A DNA stretch of 64,000 nucleotides from CAIYTF01 sp963664845 (GCA_963664845.1 OY761615.1:3844001-3908000); one strand, 5' to 3'; positions 34,182 through 43,559 are shown, counted from the first letter of the stretch. The notes: a model not told the origin generated them from the sequence alone. A program made the numbers and translations.

Positions 34182-34221
34182 AAAAAAGAAACCTGACCCG
34201 TTGTTGAGCAACAGGTCAGGT
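34182..34221 (-). terminator. Intrinsic terminator of the 165-residue protein gene
   Basis: Stem ACCTGACC.GTTG / CAAC.GGTCAGGT with one mismatch. On the minus strand it is followed by TTTCTTTTTT. Downstream of the gene ending at 34288. Confidence 0.72.
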
Positions 34222-34287
34222 CACTTGATGCAAATTATGCAATCGAATATTTTCCGGCGGGCAATCTGTGTTTATTGCCGCTTGTAT

Positions 34288-34785
34288 TTATTGATTTAGG
34301 TTGTTAATGGCGTATAGCACCAAACTGTTGTTCTGGTAGTAAAAAAGATAAATCTCTTTGTTATGGGCCTCACCATCCTGATAGGAAAGATGAACTTCGT
34401 ATAATTGCACATCTTTGGGAACCTTACAATAAACTGCCGGGTCAATCGATTTTCCTGCAGTATCGGTATAGCCGTTAGGCAGGTAGCTGACTTTTTTGTC
34501 AAATTCGCTGGGATGAGGGAGTGTTGTTTTTGCTAATTTAAAAAATTTGGCATTAATAGCAATTTTTTGGATGTCGGTAACCGTTTTATCCTCTGCAACC
34601 TGTCCAAGAACAAAATAGTGCAAGGGCAGGGCAAAACAGCTCTTTAATGAATCAGGGCTCTTTTTCTGCGCCGTTAGGGTAAATTGCTTCCATGCCTCTG
34701 CAATGTTCCGTTTTACGCGTGTTTGTGCCTGAAGCTGCATTGCGGTCAATAGGATAATGGAAAATAAAATAATCGCTTTTTTCAT
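34288..34785 (-). CDS. Small exported protein of unknown function
   Basis: 165 residues with a clear signal peptide (MKKAIILFSIILLTAMQLQA, cleavage before QTRVKR). The mature part has an early helix (NIAEAWKQFTLTAQKKSPDSLKSCFALP) and a beta-rich second half (QLYEVHLSYQDG, EIYLFYYQNNSLVLYAI). The pattern, a helix with D-S-L-K followed by a curved sheet, is reminiscent of NTF2-like folds, but I cannot assign a family. It stands alone, convergent with msrB, with its own terminator. Single genes of this type are common in Bacteroidota secretomes. Confidence 0.68.
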   Translation of the reverse strand: MKKAIILFSIILLTAMQLQAQTRVKRNIAEAWKQFTLTAQKKSPDSLKSCFALPLHYFVLGQVAEDKTVTDIQKIAINAKFFKLAKTTLPHPSEFDKKVSYLPNGYTDTAGKSIDPAVYCKVPKDVQLYEVHLSYQDGEAHNKEIYLFYYQNNSLVLYAINNLNQ

Positions 34786-35443
34786 GTTGTGTTTTCCCGG
34801 ATTAATAATTACAATTCAACTGGGTTAATATGGACCTCCCGGTTATCTGGTCTCGAACAGGTCAAATCAGACAGCCGGTTTCCTTCCTTTAATAATTTCA
34901 AAACATAACATAACGATTTTCGAAAACATACTGAAGAAAATTAATCTGTGGCGGTATAAACGGATTCTGCTTGAAAAACCGCTTTTAGTAAACAATTTTG
35001 AGAATTTTTACGATTATACCGGAAAAAACAGGTGTTTTGAGAGAATATCAGGTTAACTTCCGGAGAGACCATAACTTTCTTAGGTATCGGATACTGTGCT
35101 GCAAAACGGACCTGTTGCTTTTTCTGTTAAAAAACCTCATCTGGCGCAGGAAAAATGATTTTTCTTTGCTGCTTGTTGAAAAATTGACAGCTAAGCAAGA
35201 TAGTGAGTAATGGTACTATTAAAATTGCATGATTTTCGCGAAATGGATTGCAGAAATGCAATTGCGTATTCGTTTATATCCGCGTATGGTGCCCGGGTGC
35301 ATTTATTGGTATTTGAATTAATGAAGTGACGGTATTTGTTGCAAACACAGCTAATATATCTTAGATTTAGTTTCCTTTTGTCTGTTGATCTTGCATTTTG
35401 CAGCTTTTATTGCACATGAAATAAATAATGGATAGAAATTGCC
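34786..35443. other. Gene-free stretch before the TonB-receptor operon
   Basis: 658 bases, AT-rich at both ends. A 70-codon frame at 34998-35210 has no recognisable protein content and no start signal, so I leave it out. I see no repeat, hairpin or RNA gene. The last 100 bases presumably contain the promoter of the receptor-YfiR-kinase operon. Confidence 0.5.
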
Positions 35444-37408
35444 ATGACGAATGTGAAATTTGTGATTTGGAGTTGCTTGCTGTTATCAACTCAGTTTTTA
35501 ATCTTCCCTCAGAATAATTCTTCCACTTCCGATGAAAACTCTCTTGAGTCCCTCTTAAATATCAAGATAAGTTCTGCCTCCAAGTTCTTGGAAACCTCAA
35601 CTTTGGCCCCTTCCTCCGTATCGATTATAACGGCAGAAGAAATTGAAAAGTTTGGCTATCGGAGTTTTTCGGAGATTCTGAATTCAGTGCGGGATTTTTA
35701 TTTGAGCTATGACCGGAATTACAACTATCTTGGTGTACGCGGGTTCAGCCGTCCCACCGATTATAACAACCGTATTTTACTTACGGTTAATGGGCACACC
35801 ATGAATGACTTTTATTACGGGCAGGCTTCAATTGGCACTGACTTTACTATTCCCTTGTTGAGTATTGCAAGAATAGAGATTATCCGGGGTCCCGGCTCTG
35901 TTGTTTATGGAAATAACGCCATGTTTGCTGTTATCAATGTTGTAACAAAAAATGGCAATACTTCTGATAGGGTTCAGTTCTCGGCGGAAGCTGGTGGGGC
36001 AGGCACATTAAAATCTTCTTTTGGTGTCGGTCACGAAATTAATAAGGATTTATCTTATTTCTTATCGGGTATGATAGGGGATACCAAGGGGCGCGATCTT
36101 TATTATCAGGAATTTGACGCGCCTGAAACAAATAAGGGGATTGTACAAAACCTGGATTGGGACAAGTATTTTGGCATTTATGCAATTCTGTCCTACAAGC
36201 AGTTCACCCTGCATGGGTCTTATGGGTCACGGGAAAAAGGTGTGCCAACAGGATCCTATAACACAACATTCAATGATAAAGCTGCAAAGACAATCGATTC
36301 CCGGAGATTCCTGGAATTAAAATATGAAGAAGAGTTAAGCTCAGATAAAACTATTTCTTTTCGCGGGTATGCAGATCACTATGCATATCAGGGATTTTAC
36401 CCTTATGCGATCATTGATCACGATTCCAACGGAGTGGCCTGGTATGGTGCAGAGGTGATGTTGCGGTGGGATATTGCCACTGCAAACCGTCTGATAGTTG
36501 GTGTCGAAGATAAACATGCAACGCAAGCCGAATATTTGAATTACGTTGAAAATGAAGTTGCCACGTACAACAACAATAGAGCTCGTTTTCTGTCCCTTTA
36601 TCTGCAGGATGAAGCACAATTAACCGATGAATTGATGGTTAATTTTGGAGCGCGCTTCGACAAACAAAACAATTTTAAGGGGATATTTGCTCCTCGTCTT
36701 GCGGCCGTTTATACCCTTTCAAAGCCTACCACGCTCAAATATATATATGGCGAAGCTTTCCGCTACCCCAATTCATATGAATTATACTACTTTGACCCGT
36801 CTTCACGATTTAGGTTGAGCGAAAATCTGGATGAAGAATGGATAGTAAGCCATGAACTGATCCTTGAACATAAGCTCAACGAATTTATGCATGGGGTGTT
36901 TACGGTTTACAACAACAAAGTAACTCATCTCATAGATCAGGTATATGATCCGGCCGATTCTTCTCTTCAATTCAAAAATGTGGGAAAAGTTAACACTACC
37001 GGTTTGGGGCTCGAATTGAATGCTATTTTTGATAATGGCTTCTCTGGCTATATACGCTATTCTTATCAGGTTGCCAAAAACACCGAAGCGGATTCCAAGC
37101 TGTCGAATTCTCCCATTAGTCTTATAAAGACGGGCTTTTCAATTCCTTTCCTTGGATTTTTCCGGTTTGCTGCTGAAGGATTTTATGAGACCGAAAGGCT
37201 CACTGTTTACAATACTGAAACCAAGCCCTTTTTGCTGGTCAATGCAAATGTTTCAGCAAAAGTGCTGAATAACAGTCTCTCGTTTTCGTTACGAGTGACA
37301 AATCTCTTAAATACCACTTACTCCTATCCGGGTGGATTTGAGCACGTGCAAAGTGCAATTGTTCAGGATCCGCGAATGTTTAACGTGAAGATAACCTATG
37401 AATTCTAG
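35444..37408 (+). CDS. TonB-dependent outer-membrane receptor (YfiR-associated type)
   Basis: 654 residues. Signal peptide (about 1-23), then a linker SLESLLNIKISSASKFLE and the plug (about 50-175) with APSSVSIITAEEIEKFGYRS, LGVRGFSRPTDYNNRILL and IARIEIIRGPGSVVYGNNAMFAVINVVTK. The 22-strand barrel follows, to the terminal ...FNVKITYEF with a C-terminal Phe for BAM recognition. No N-terminal signalling (STN) or carboxypeptidase-like domain is seen. The linker and plug wording match a receptor group that I recall being encoded beside YfiR and sensor kinases, rather than siderophore receptors. The next gene overlaps by 11 bases. Its ligand is unknown; a signal or nutrient reported to the kinase is a natural guess. 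Confidence 0.9.
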   Translation: MTNVKFVIWSCLLLSTQFLIFPQNNSSTSDENSLESLLNIKISSASKFLETSTLAPSSVSIITAEEIEKFGYRSFSEILNSVRDFYLSYDRNYNYLGVRGFSRPTDYNNRILLTVNGHTMNDFYYGQASIGTDFTIPLLSIARIEIIRGPGSVVYGNNAMFAVINVVTKNGNTSDRVQFSAEAGGAGTLKSSFGVGHEINKDLSYFLSGMIGDTKGRDLYYQEFDAPETNKGIVQNLDWDKYFGIYAILSYKQFTLHGSYGSREKGVPTGSYNTTFNDKAAKTIDSRRFLELKYEEELSSDKTISFRGYADHYAYQGFYPYAIIDHDSNGVAWYGAEVMLRWDIATANRLIVGVEDKHATQAEYLNYVENEVATYNNNRARFLSLYLQDEAQLTDELMVNFGARFDKQNNFKGIFAPRLAAVYTLSKPTTLKYIYGEAFRYPNSYELYYFDPSSRFRLSENLDEEWIVSHELILEHKLNEFMHGVFTVYNNKVTHLIDQVYDPADSSLQFKNVGKVNTTGLGLELNAIFDNGFSGYIRYSYQVAKNTEADSKLSNSPISLIKTGFSIPFLGFFRFAAEGFYETERLTVYNTETKPFLLVNANVSAKVLNNSLSFSLRVTNLLNTTYSYPGGFEHVQSAIVQDPRMFNVKITYEF

Positions 37409-37988
37409 GTATTTGAAAGGCAGCAGGTGCATTCACCTGTTTCTGCTTGCCTGCTTTATGGCAATGTGTGCAAACTGTTATGCACAACAAATAGATGTAC
37501 CCGTCAAAGTTCAGATCCCGCTGTTTTTCAAAATACTTTCATTTGACCGGACACTTAAATATACAGCGGATAAAGAGGTTATTCTGGGGGTGGTTTACCA
37601 GGGACGAAACAAATACTCAAGAAGCGTAAAGGAAGAAGTTGAGGATTATCTTTCAGAGAATGCAGGATACATCGGGAATTATCCGGCGAAGGCAGTATAT
37701 ATTGATCTGGACAGGAATGATTTATCTGCGGTTTTGAGTAAATACCGGTTTGCGGCGGTATATGTTGCTCCGCTCAGAGTATATGATGTGAATGATATCA
37801 TTTCGCTCACACGGGGGGGCGGCATTCTATCCATTACCGGGGTCACCGAATACGTTGAAAAGGGAGTGTCAGTTGGAATCGGGCTGAAATCGGATAAACC
37901 AATGATTCTGATGAACCTTCGATCAGCGAAAGCCGAAGGAGCCGATTTTTCTTCGCAATTATTAAAACTCGCTAAAATAATAGAGTAG
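37398..37988 (+). CDS. YfiR-family (DUF4154) periplasmic regulator
   Basis: 196 residues with a signal peptide (hydrophobic core about 12-24, cleavage near CYAQ). The mature domain starts IDVPVKVQIPLFFKILSFDRTL and contains KEVILGVVYQG, VYIDLDRNDLSAVLSKYRFAAVYVAP and a late GGGILSITGVTEYVEKGVSVGIGLKSDKP, the order seen in YfiR: a Rossmann-like domain ending with a loop that reads G-V-x-x-G-L. In Pseudomonas, YfiR sits in the periplasm and holds the CHASE8 protein YfiN inactive. It overlaps the receptor gene by 11 bases and is 4 bases from a kinase with a CHASE8-like sensor, strongly suggesting it regulates that kinase. YfiR's disulphide cysteines are not evident here. Confidence 0.8.
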   Translation: MNSRYLKGSRCIHLFLLACFMAMCANCYAQQIDVPVKVQIPLFFKILSFDRTLKYTADKEVILGVVYQGRNKYSRSVKEEVEDYLSENAGYIGNYPAKAVYIDLDRNDLSAVLSKYRFAAVYVAPLRVYDVNDIISLTRGGGILSITGVTEYVEKGVSVGIGLKSDKPMILMNLRSAKAEGADFSSQLLKLAKIIE

Positions 37989-37992
37989 TAAC

Positions 37993-40900
37993 ATGGTCGT
38001 TGGTATACTTTCCAAACTTAATAATATGGCGATTCGGGTAAAACTGGTTGTGCTGTTTTCCGGTTTGATTCTGGCAATAGCTGTCTTCATATATATCTAT
38101 TTCCCGGCAAAATATGAGGCGCTGGTTGAAAATTCTCTTTTGGACAAGGCAAACAGCATCGCACTCGCTGCTGCACACTCTGCCGCTCCGGCAATAATTT
38201 TTGAAGACACAAAAACGCTCGGTGAAGTGGTTGAGGGAGCCAGACAGAACGGGGATTTGGTATATGTAGTGATCATGGATGCAAAAGGGAGAATCCTTAA
38301 ATCCTATAATCAACAAGTGGCCGAATCAGTTGGCTATAGGAACTTGATTAATTCTGATCCGGGAAGGCAGAAAATTGTTAAGGTTGGTGCTCCTGCCTAT
38401 CAGGAAGAAATTGAATGCGGAAAGCTCTTCCTTGGCATGTCAACAACCGAAATTCAGAGCACCATTGCAGCCAGCAGGCAGAATTTTGCGATTATCAGCT
38501 TTTTGATTCTGGCGGTTGGCATCACCCTTGTTTTTGTTATTGCCAAAATTATCACCGCACCATTGCAGGCCATGCTGCAAACTTTCCAAAAAATTGCTGA
38601 AGGCGATCTGACACAGCGTTCCGTAGTCAAATATAACGATGAAGTCGGAAAGCTCTCATCTGCCTTTAACCGGATGGTCGGTAACCTCGAGAAAGCATAC
38701 TCCGATTTGGATTATCTGAATAAGAATCTGGAACTGAAGGTAGATGACCGGACAAATGAATTGAAAGCCGAAATCCGGGAAAAACTGAAATCGGAACAAA
38801 AACTGCGGGAGAGCGAGCAACGGCTGCGGAAAAATGTTGAACGCGGAAATATCCTGTTGCAGCTTTATAACGATGCTCCACAATTCACCGACAAGCAATT
38901 GTTTGACTATGTACTCCTGCAGGCTGTCCATTTAACAGACAGTCTTATCGGTTTTCTGTATCAGTTGACTGATGATCAACAGACGGTCATTCTTACTTCA
39001 AAAACTGATGAAACTCATAACGGAACTCAGGAGGAGATGACAACGCATTATCTGCTTAAGGAGACCGGTGAGTGGATGGATTGCGTGAGGTCACGGGGAG
39101 CAATTCAATTCAACAGCTTCACGCAAACTTCAGCACATAAAGGCCTTCCCATCGGGAGACATCCCCTGGTGAGAATGCTTTGTGTTCCTATTATCGAAGA
39201 CGATAAAGTAGTTATGGTAATTGTTGTCGGCAATAAAATACTGGACTATGAAGACCAGGATGTGCTCCAGGTGCAGTTGGTTGCAAACGAAGTGCTTAAA
39301 ATTCAAAAACAACGTCTGCTTGATAGGCTGCTGAAGGAAAGCGAAAAAAAATACAAAAAAATATTTGACAATGTGCAGGATATTTTCTATCAGATAGATA
39401 ATAATGGTGTGATACTCGAAATAAGTCCGTCCGTTGAAAAGTATTCGGGTTACAAAAGGGAAGAGCTCATTGGAATGCCCATACACAAGCTCTATGCCAA
39501 TCCTGATGACCGGGGAAAGTTTCTTGCTGCTCTGGCTGATCGAAAGGAAGTCACCGATTATACACTTAAACTGCGCTCAAAGGATGGAACCTTTGTATAC
39601 TCATCAATTAATGCCCATTTGTTGGCTGATGATGATGGAAACATTATCGGTGTGGACGGAGCGCTTAGGGACATTACGGAACGACGTTTGGCTGAAGAAG
39701 AAACAGAATTAAACAAGGAGCGCTTTCGTGAACTGTTCGATGAAGCTCCAATTGGCTATTACGAAATCGATCATGCCGGACGAATCCTGAATGTGAACAA
39801 AACAGTCAGCGAGATGCTGGGCTATAGCTCTGAATTGTTGATTGGGCAGTTTGCCTGGGTGCTGAGTGAGGATCAGATAAAATCCCGCCAGGAAATAGAA
39901 GCTGAATTGCGTGGTGACGGTCTTCTTAGGCAAAATTATGAAAAAAATCTGGTAAGAACGGATGGTACGTTTCTGCCGGCACTTTGTGAAGATAAAATAC
40001 TTAGAGATAAGTCAGGAGCAATCGCCGGCATCCGGACCGCGTTCCAGGATATTACCAAACGTAAGCGGGTTGAAAATGAATTGTTGCTCGCCAAGGAGAA
40101 GGCTGAAGAAGTGAGCCGTTTGAAATCCAGTTTCCTTGCCAATATGAGCCATGAGTTGCGGACACCTATGATTGGTATTCTGGGCTACAGCGAGATACTT
40201 GACGCGAAGTCAAATGATCCCCGTATTCGCGAAATTGCACAGGTGATCAACATGAGTGGTCAACGACTGATGAATACACTAAACCTGATCTTGGATCTTT
40301 CACGGATTGAAGCGGGAAAACTGGATTTGAATATCACCAACGTTGATATCATGGGCATCATCAGGGAAGTCTGTGGCTTGTTTGAAGAAACTGCGAGAAA
40401 GAACGGACTCACGCTTGCAATTTCCTCCGGGTTTGAGTCACTCAGACTTTCTCTGGATGAATCCATTTTTCGGGAGATCATGGTGAATCTTATCAACAAC
40501 GGCATCAAATATACAGAGCAGGGAGGGGTTACGGTTGCTGTCACCACCGAAGAAGTTGATTCTGCCGGATGGGCGGTCATCAAGGTTCAGGATAGCGGAA
40601 TTGGGATAGCCCCAAAAGATATGGATTTGATATGGGATGAATTCAGGCAGGTCAGCGAAGGCATCGGGCGAGGGTTTGAAGGCACCGGGCTGGGGCTTAC
40701 AATCACCAAAAAGTTTGTCGAAAAACTGAAAGGTGAGATTTTTGTTGAGAGCCAATTGGGAGTTGGATCGGTTTTTACCATACGACTGCCTGGAATAATA
40801 AAAGAGATTACGGAAGAAGTCAAGGTTCAAGAGCCGGATCGGCATGCAGAAACTATTCCGGTTCAACTTCACACCGGTATTCTCCCGGATGTGCTTTATG

Positions 40901-41256
40901 TGGAAGATGATCCGATCGCGTTCGACTTATTGGAAAGACATCTCGCGGGCATCTGCAAACTGGAAAACGTTGTGAAGGCTTCTGATGCGTTGAAAAAGGT
41001 TAGGGAAAAGCAATATACCGCAATTTTAATGGATATTAATCTCGGACGGGGAATGGATGGTTTGGAGACGACCAGATTAATCAGAAAGATTGCGTCCTAT
41101 GAAAACACGCCGGTGATTGCAATAACAGCCTATGCAATGATGGGTGATAAAGAAGAATTCTTGGAAGCAGGATGCACGCATTACATCTCAAAACCATATG
41201 ACAAAAAAGAGGTCATTTCACTGGTATCAAGAGTTCTCTACCCAACCCAGGCATGA
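37993..41256 (+). CDS. Hybrid histidine kinase: CHASE8-like sensor, HAMP, GAF, two PAS, HisKA, HATPase, receiver
   Basis: 1087 residues. TM1 (about 18-36) and TM2 (about 165-185) enclose a periplasmic CHASE8-like domain (KANSIALAAAHSAAPAIIFEDTK..., VVIMDAKGRILKSY). HAMP (185-240) and a coiled coil follow, then GAF (about 290-440), PAS (455-575), PAS (585-700), HisKA with His near 720 (NMSHELRTPMIG), HATPase (N box NLINNGIKYT; DSGIGI; GTGLGL), and a C-terminal receiver with Asp near 1014 (AILMDINLG) and K in YISKPYD. It is encoded 4 bases after the YfiR-like gene. I infer that YfiR binds the CHASE8-like domain and restrains the kinase, as it does YfiN in Pseudomonas; here the output is phosphorelay rather than a GGDEF cyclase. 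There is no Hpt domain. Confidence 0.9.
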   Translation: MVVGILSKLNNMAIRVKLVVLFSGLILAIAVFIYIYFPAKYEALVENSLLDKANSIALAAAHSAAPAIIFEDTKTLGEVVEGARQNGDLVYVVIMDAKGRILKSYNQQVAESVGYRNLINSDPGRQKIVKVGAPAYQEEIECGKLFLGMSTTEIQSTIAASRQNFAIISFLILAVGITLVFVIAKIITAPLQAMLQTFQKIAEGDLTQRSVVKYNDEVGKLSSAFNRMVGNLEKAYSDLDYLNKNLELKVDDRTNELKAEIREKLKSEQKLRESEQRLRKNVERGNILLQLYNDAPQFTDKQLFDYVLLQAVHLTDSLIGFLYQLTDDQQTVILTSKTDETHNGTQEEMTTHYLLKETGEWMDCVRSRGAIQFNSFTQTSAHKGLPIGRHPLVRMLCVPIIEDDKVVMVIVVGNKILDYEDQDVLQVQLVANEVLKIQKQRLLDRLLKESEKKYKKIFDNVQDIFYQIDNNGVILEISPSVEKYSGYKREELIGMPIHKLYANPDDRGKFLAALADRKEVTDYTLKLRSKDGTFVYSSINAHLLADDDGNIIGVDGALRDITERRLAEEETELNKERFRELFDEAPIGYYEIDHAGRILNVNKTVSEMLGYSSELLIGQFAWVLSEDQIKSRQEIEAELRGDGLLRQNYEKNLVRTDGTFLPALCEDKILRDKSGAIAGIRTAFQDITKRKRVENELLLAKEKAEEVSRLKSSFLANMSHELRTPMIGILGYSEILDAKSNDPRIREIAQVINMSGQRLMNTLNLILDLSRIEAGKLDLNITNVDIMGIIREVCGLFEETARKNGLTLAISSGFESLRLSLDESIFREIMVNLINNGIKYTEQGGVTVAVTTEEVDSAGWAVIKVQDSGIGIAPKDMDLIWDEFRQVSEGIGRGFEGTGLGLTITKKFVEKLKGEIFVESQLGVGSVFTIRLPGIIKEITEEVKVQEPDRHAETIPVQLHTGILPDVLYVEDDPIAFDLLERHLAGICKLENVVKASDALKKVREKQYTAILMDINLGRGMDGLETTRLIRKIASYENTPVIAITAYAMMGDKEEFLEAGCTHYISKPYDKKEVISLVSRVLYPTQA

Positions 41257-41392
41257 TTATACCAAAGGCCCGAGGCTGTCGCAAAAGTCGAATTCCTGTC
41301 GGCGGAGGTTAGTTCAAGTCCGCGTTATCCGTGTGCATTCCAATTCTTTTGAGACATCCTCCGCATGTTTAGTGCTGTTTTGCCTTTGCAGA

Positions 41393-42919
41393 TCACAGAT
41401 CCGTTAGTCCCGTTGGTTGGGGTGCGGCATTTTCCACAGCATCCACTCCTGATGGCATGGGCAGATAAAATCTTATGCGCTGTATTGAACCATCACGTTT
41501 TGTAAGCCGATTCACTTTCTTATGAATGAGCACACTGTGTTCAATATGGATATCATCCTCAACGATGGTGCCGAGTAAGTAAGAGGTGCCTTTGATGAGC
41601 ACGTTCTTTCCCAGATGCAGCGGAAATTCGTCACTGCCCGTCATGTTTACACTGGATTCTATTTGGCAGTTTTCGCCAATAATGATGTTGCCCTTCACGA
41701 TATCCCCGCCGTGAATTTCAACATTGTCCCCAATTACGAAACGTTGGTTTGCAAAACAGGACAGGTGGGCATTTTCCCGAATGGTGACATTCTTTCCGAA
41801 TTGTATGTTTCCACTGATGTAAACATTCTTTTTCAAATCAACATTATAATTCAAATTGACGCATTTCCCGATATAGACACCTTTCCCGATATGGATATCA
41901 AGCGGTATTCCCTTTTTGTCCAGTTCAATAATGTTTGCAGCCACACATTCGTCAATAAAAAAATCGTCCGGGTCGTCAATCTCAATGATATTTTTAAGGC
42001 TTTCATAAATTTTTTTGCGGAAGATGGTGTCCATTTCTTTCAAAACGGATTTGTCGTTGAACCCCATCACAACATATTCTTCCCTGGGACTGGATGCGCC
42101 TACAATATAGCCTTTCCTGTTGAACAAACCGATCAGATCAGTAATATAAATTTCCTGTTGAGCATTTTGGCTTGTAATGGAGAAAACAAGATCATGCAGC
42201 TTTTTGCTGTCGAATGCATAAACGCCTGAGTTGTACTCGCGGATGCCCAGAAGCTCTTGTTTCGAGAAGGCGTAAGTTTTTCCGTTATACGAAGTTGTAT
42301 AGGGTGAATCTTCTGAGAGTGCAAGAATATCTTTGTGTTCTATAATCTCAATCACATTATTGGCGTCTTTGCCGGAGGATTGTCCGTTTGTATCAAAATC
42401 CTTTACCCGGACAATTCTTCCATACGCATTGGTTTCCTGAGCACCTTCGAATATACCGGTAAGAACCATCATATCGCATTTTTGATCAATGAATTTTTGC
42501 CGGAATGATACGATGGTGTCTTTGTCGATCAGGCCCATATCTCCCGGGAATACATAAATAATGCCTTCGAAATTCTTTTTAATTTCTGCGAGACCAATTT
42601 GCACTGCATGGCCGGTTCCTTTTTGTTCAGCCTGGTAAGCAAACACGGTATTCTTTTGTTTACCGATCACACGCATCACATCATAAGCCTTGATGCCCAC
42701 CACAATAACAGCATTAACCTGTGGGATGGCTGCTGCACAAGACCGGTATACGCGCTCAACAGTGGTGACGCCCCAAATCTCATGAAGCATTTTAGAGCGA
42801 TGAGACTTTATCCTCTTGCCATGTCCCGCAGCTAATATAATTGCTGCTTCATTTGACTTATACTCCAGTTCTGATGACAGTTCTTGCTTGGTCGCAATGA
42901 TATTCTCGTTTGAATTCAC
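41393..42919 (-). CDS. GlmU-like sugar-1-phosphate nucleotidyltransferase with left-handed beta-helix
   Basis: 508 residues. After a 20-residue leader the nucleotidyltransferase domain begins (AAIILAAGHGKRIKSHRSKMLHEIWG, the L-A-A-G-x-G-x-R-M...P-K signature in GlmU form) and includes QKGTGHAV, YVFPGDMGLID (the metal-binding Asp of G-D in GlmU) and YNSGVYAF. The second part (about 345-480) is a hexapeptide-repeat left-handed helix (VYIGKCVNLNYNVDLKKNVYI...). The GlmU acetyltransferase block with K-K-x-x-I...Y-x-G-D and N-Y-D-G is not recognisable, so acetyltransfer is doubtful while UDP-GlcNAc-type pyrophosphorylase activity is likely. I therefore withhold the glmU symbol. It is convergent with the hybrid kinase and alone. 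Confidence 0.82.
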   Translation of the reverse strand: MNSNENIIATKQELSSELEYKSNEAAIILAAGHGKRIKSHRSKMLHEIWGVTTVERVYRSCAAAIPQVNAVIVVGIKAYDVMRVIGKQKNTVFAYQAEQKGTGHAVQIGLAEIKKNFEGIIYVFPGDMGLIDKDTIVSFRQKFIDQKCDMMVLTGIFEGAQETNAYGRIVRVKDFDTNGQSSGKDANNVIEIIEHKDILALSEDSPYTTSYNGKTYAFSKQELLGIREYNSGVYAFDSKKLHDLVFSITSQNAQQEIYITDLIGLFNRKGYIVGASSPREEYVVMGFNDKSVLKEMDTIFRKKIYESLKNIIEIDDPDDFFIDECVAANIIELDKKGIPLDIHIGKGVYIGKCVNLNYNVDLKKNVYISGNIQFGKNVTIRENAHLSCFANQRFVIGDNVEIHGGDIVKGNIIIGENCQIESSVNMTGSDEFPLHLGKNVLIKGTSYLLGTIVEDDIHIEHSVLIHKKVNRLTKRDGSIQRIRFYLPMPSGVDAVENAAPQPTGLTDL

Positions 42920-43083
42920 GCCATATCCTCTTTCATGAAAAATTTGAATTCTATTCGTTTAATTTACGAATGAAATTCCAAGTTTGACAACTAATTCGTA
43001 TAGGAATGGACAGTTGCAATTCCATATTCCAACCAGGGAACTATGGCCGTTGTCACTCTTCTGCTGCAATGGTAACTGATTAA
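42920..43083 (-). other. Upstream region of the GlmU-like gene
   Basis: AT-rich leader of the gene starting at 42919, extending to the repeat element at 43084. No further gene or hairpin is seen. Confidence 0.4.
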
Positions 43084-43271
43084 GTCATGTTACGCCAAAC
43101 CAGAGATTGAATAGCCACGACTTTCAAGTCGTGGGATAGATGTACCCTCTAAATATTGGCTTTAGCCACTAATAGAGCTAAGATTAGTGGCTAAAGCCAA
43201 TTTCAGCGGATGCGATTGATCCACGAACTGAAACTCGTGGCAAGTCAATTGGAATCGTTGCGTAACATGAG
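43084..43271. repeat. Dispersed three-hairpin element, copy 3
   Basis: Same orientation as copy 1 at 9269. Ends CATGTTACGC and GCGTAACATG are perfect inverted repeats. Inside are CCACGACTTTCAAGTCGTGG (a perfect 20-base palindrome), the long central TTGGCTTTAGCCACTAAT ... ATTAGTGGCTAAAGCCAA stem (18 bp per arm), and CCACGA/TCGTGG. The sequence GATTAA lies just outside both ends, a possible but unproven target duplication. This is the best preserved copy. Confidence 0.87.
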
Positions 43272-43436
43272 CGATTAATTGAATTAGGTCTCTATCTCTC
43301 TGAACAGCCAGTATAAATAAAAATACAAGCCAAAAGAAAACGCAAGCTGAAATTGTTAAATGGACCGGTTTCACAATCAATAGTATTTTTAACCTTAGTG
43401 GAGATTCATGTGTTTGCCGCTAACACAACACGCGGA

Positions 43437-43461
43437 ACTTAAACGTTTAAGTATAATTTTG
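43437..43461 (+). promoter_or_regulatory. LacI-type palindromic operator and -7 element before the alpha-amylase gene
   Basis: ACTTAAACGTTTAAGT (43437-43452) is a perfect 16-bp palindrome with a central CG, the hallmark of LacI-family sites. Two bases on, TAATTTTG (43454-43461) matches the Bacteroidota -7 element TAnnTTTG. No TTTG lies at the normal -33 distance, so the promoter may depend on an activator or be weak. The start codon is about 100 bases downstream. Confidence 0.6.
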
Positions 43462-43559
43462 GGGAGGAAATGGTAAATCACGAACTGAATTCCGCAATTT
43501 TTGTATTTTTATTTTTGCGAAACTATTGCTCAACTTGAGCAATTATTAACTTTGATGAT

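Noticed and set aside
34998..35210. 70-codon open frame before the TonB-receptor operon
   Set aside because: No ribosome site, no recognisable composition, and an AT-rich context like other spacers.
43084..43271. Insertion sequence
   Set aside because: Terminal inverted repeats are present but the 188 bases have no transposase frame; at most a non-autonomous element.
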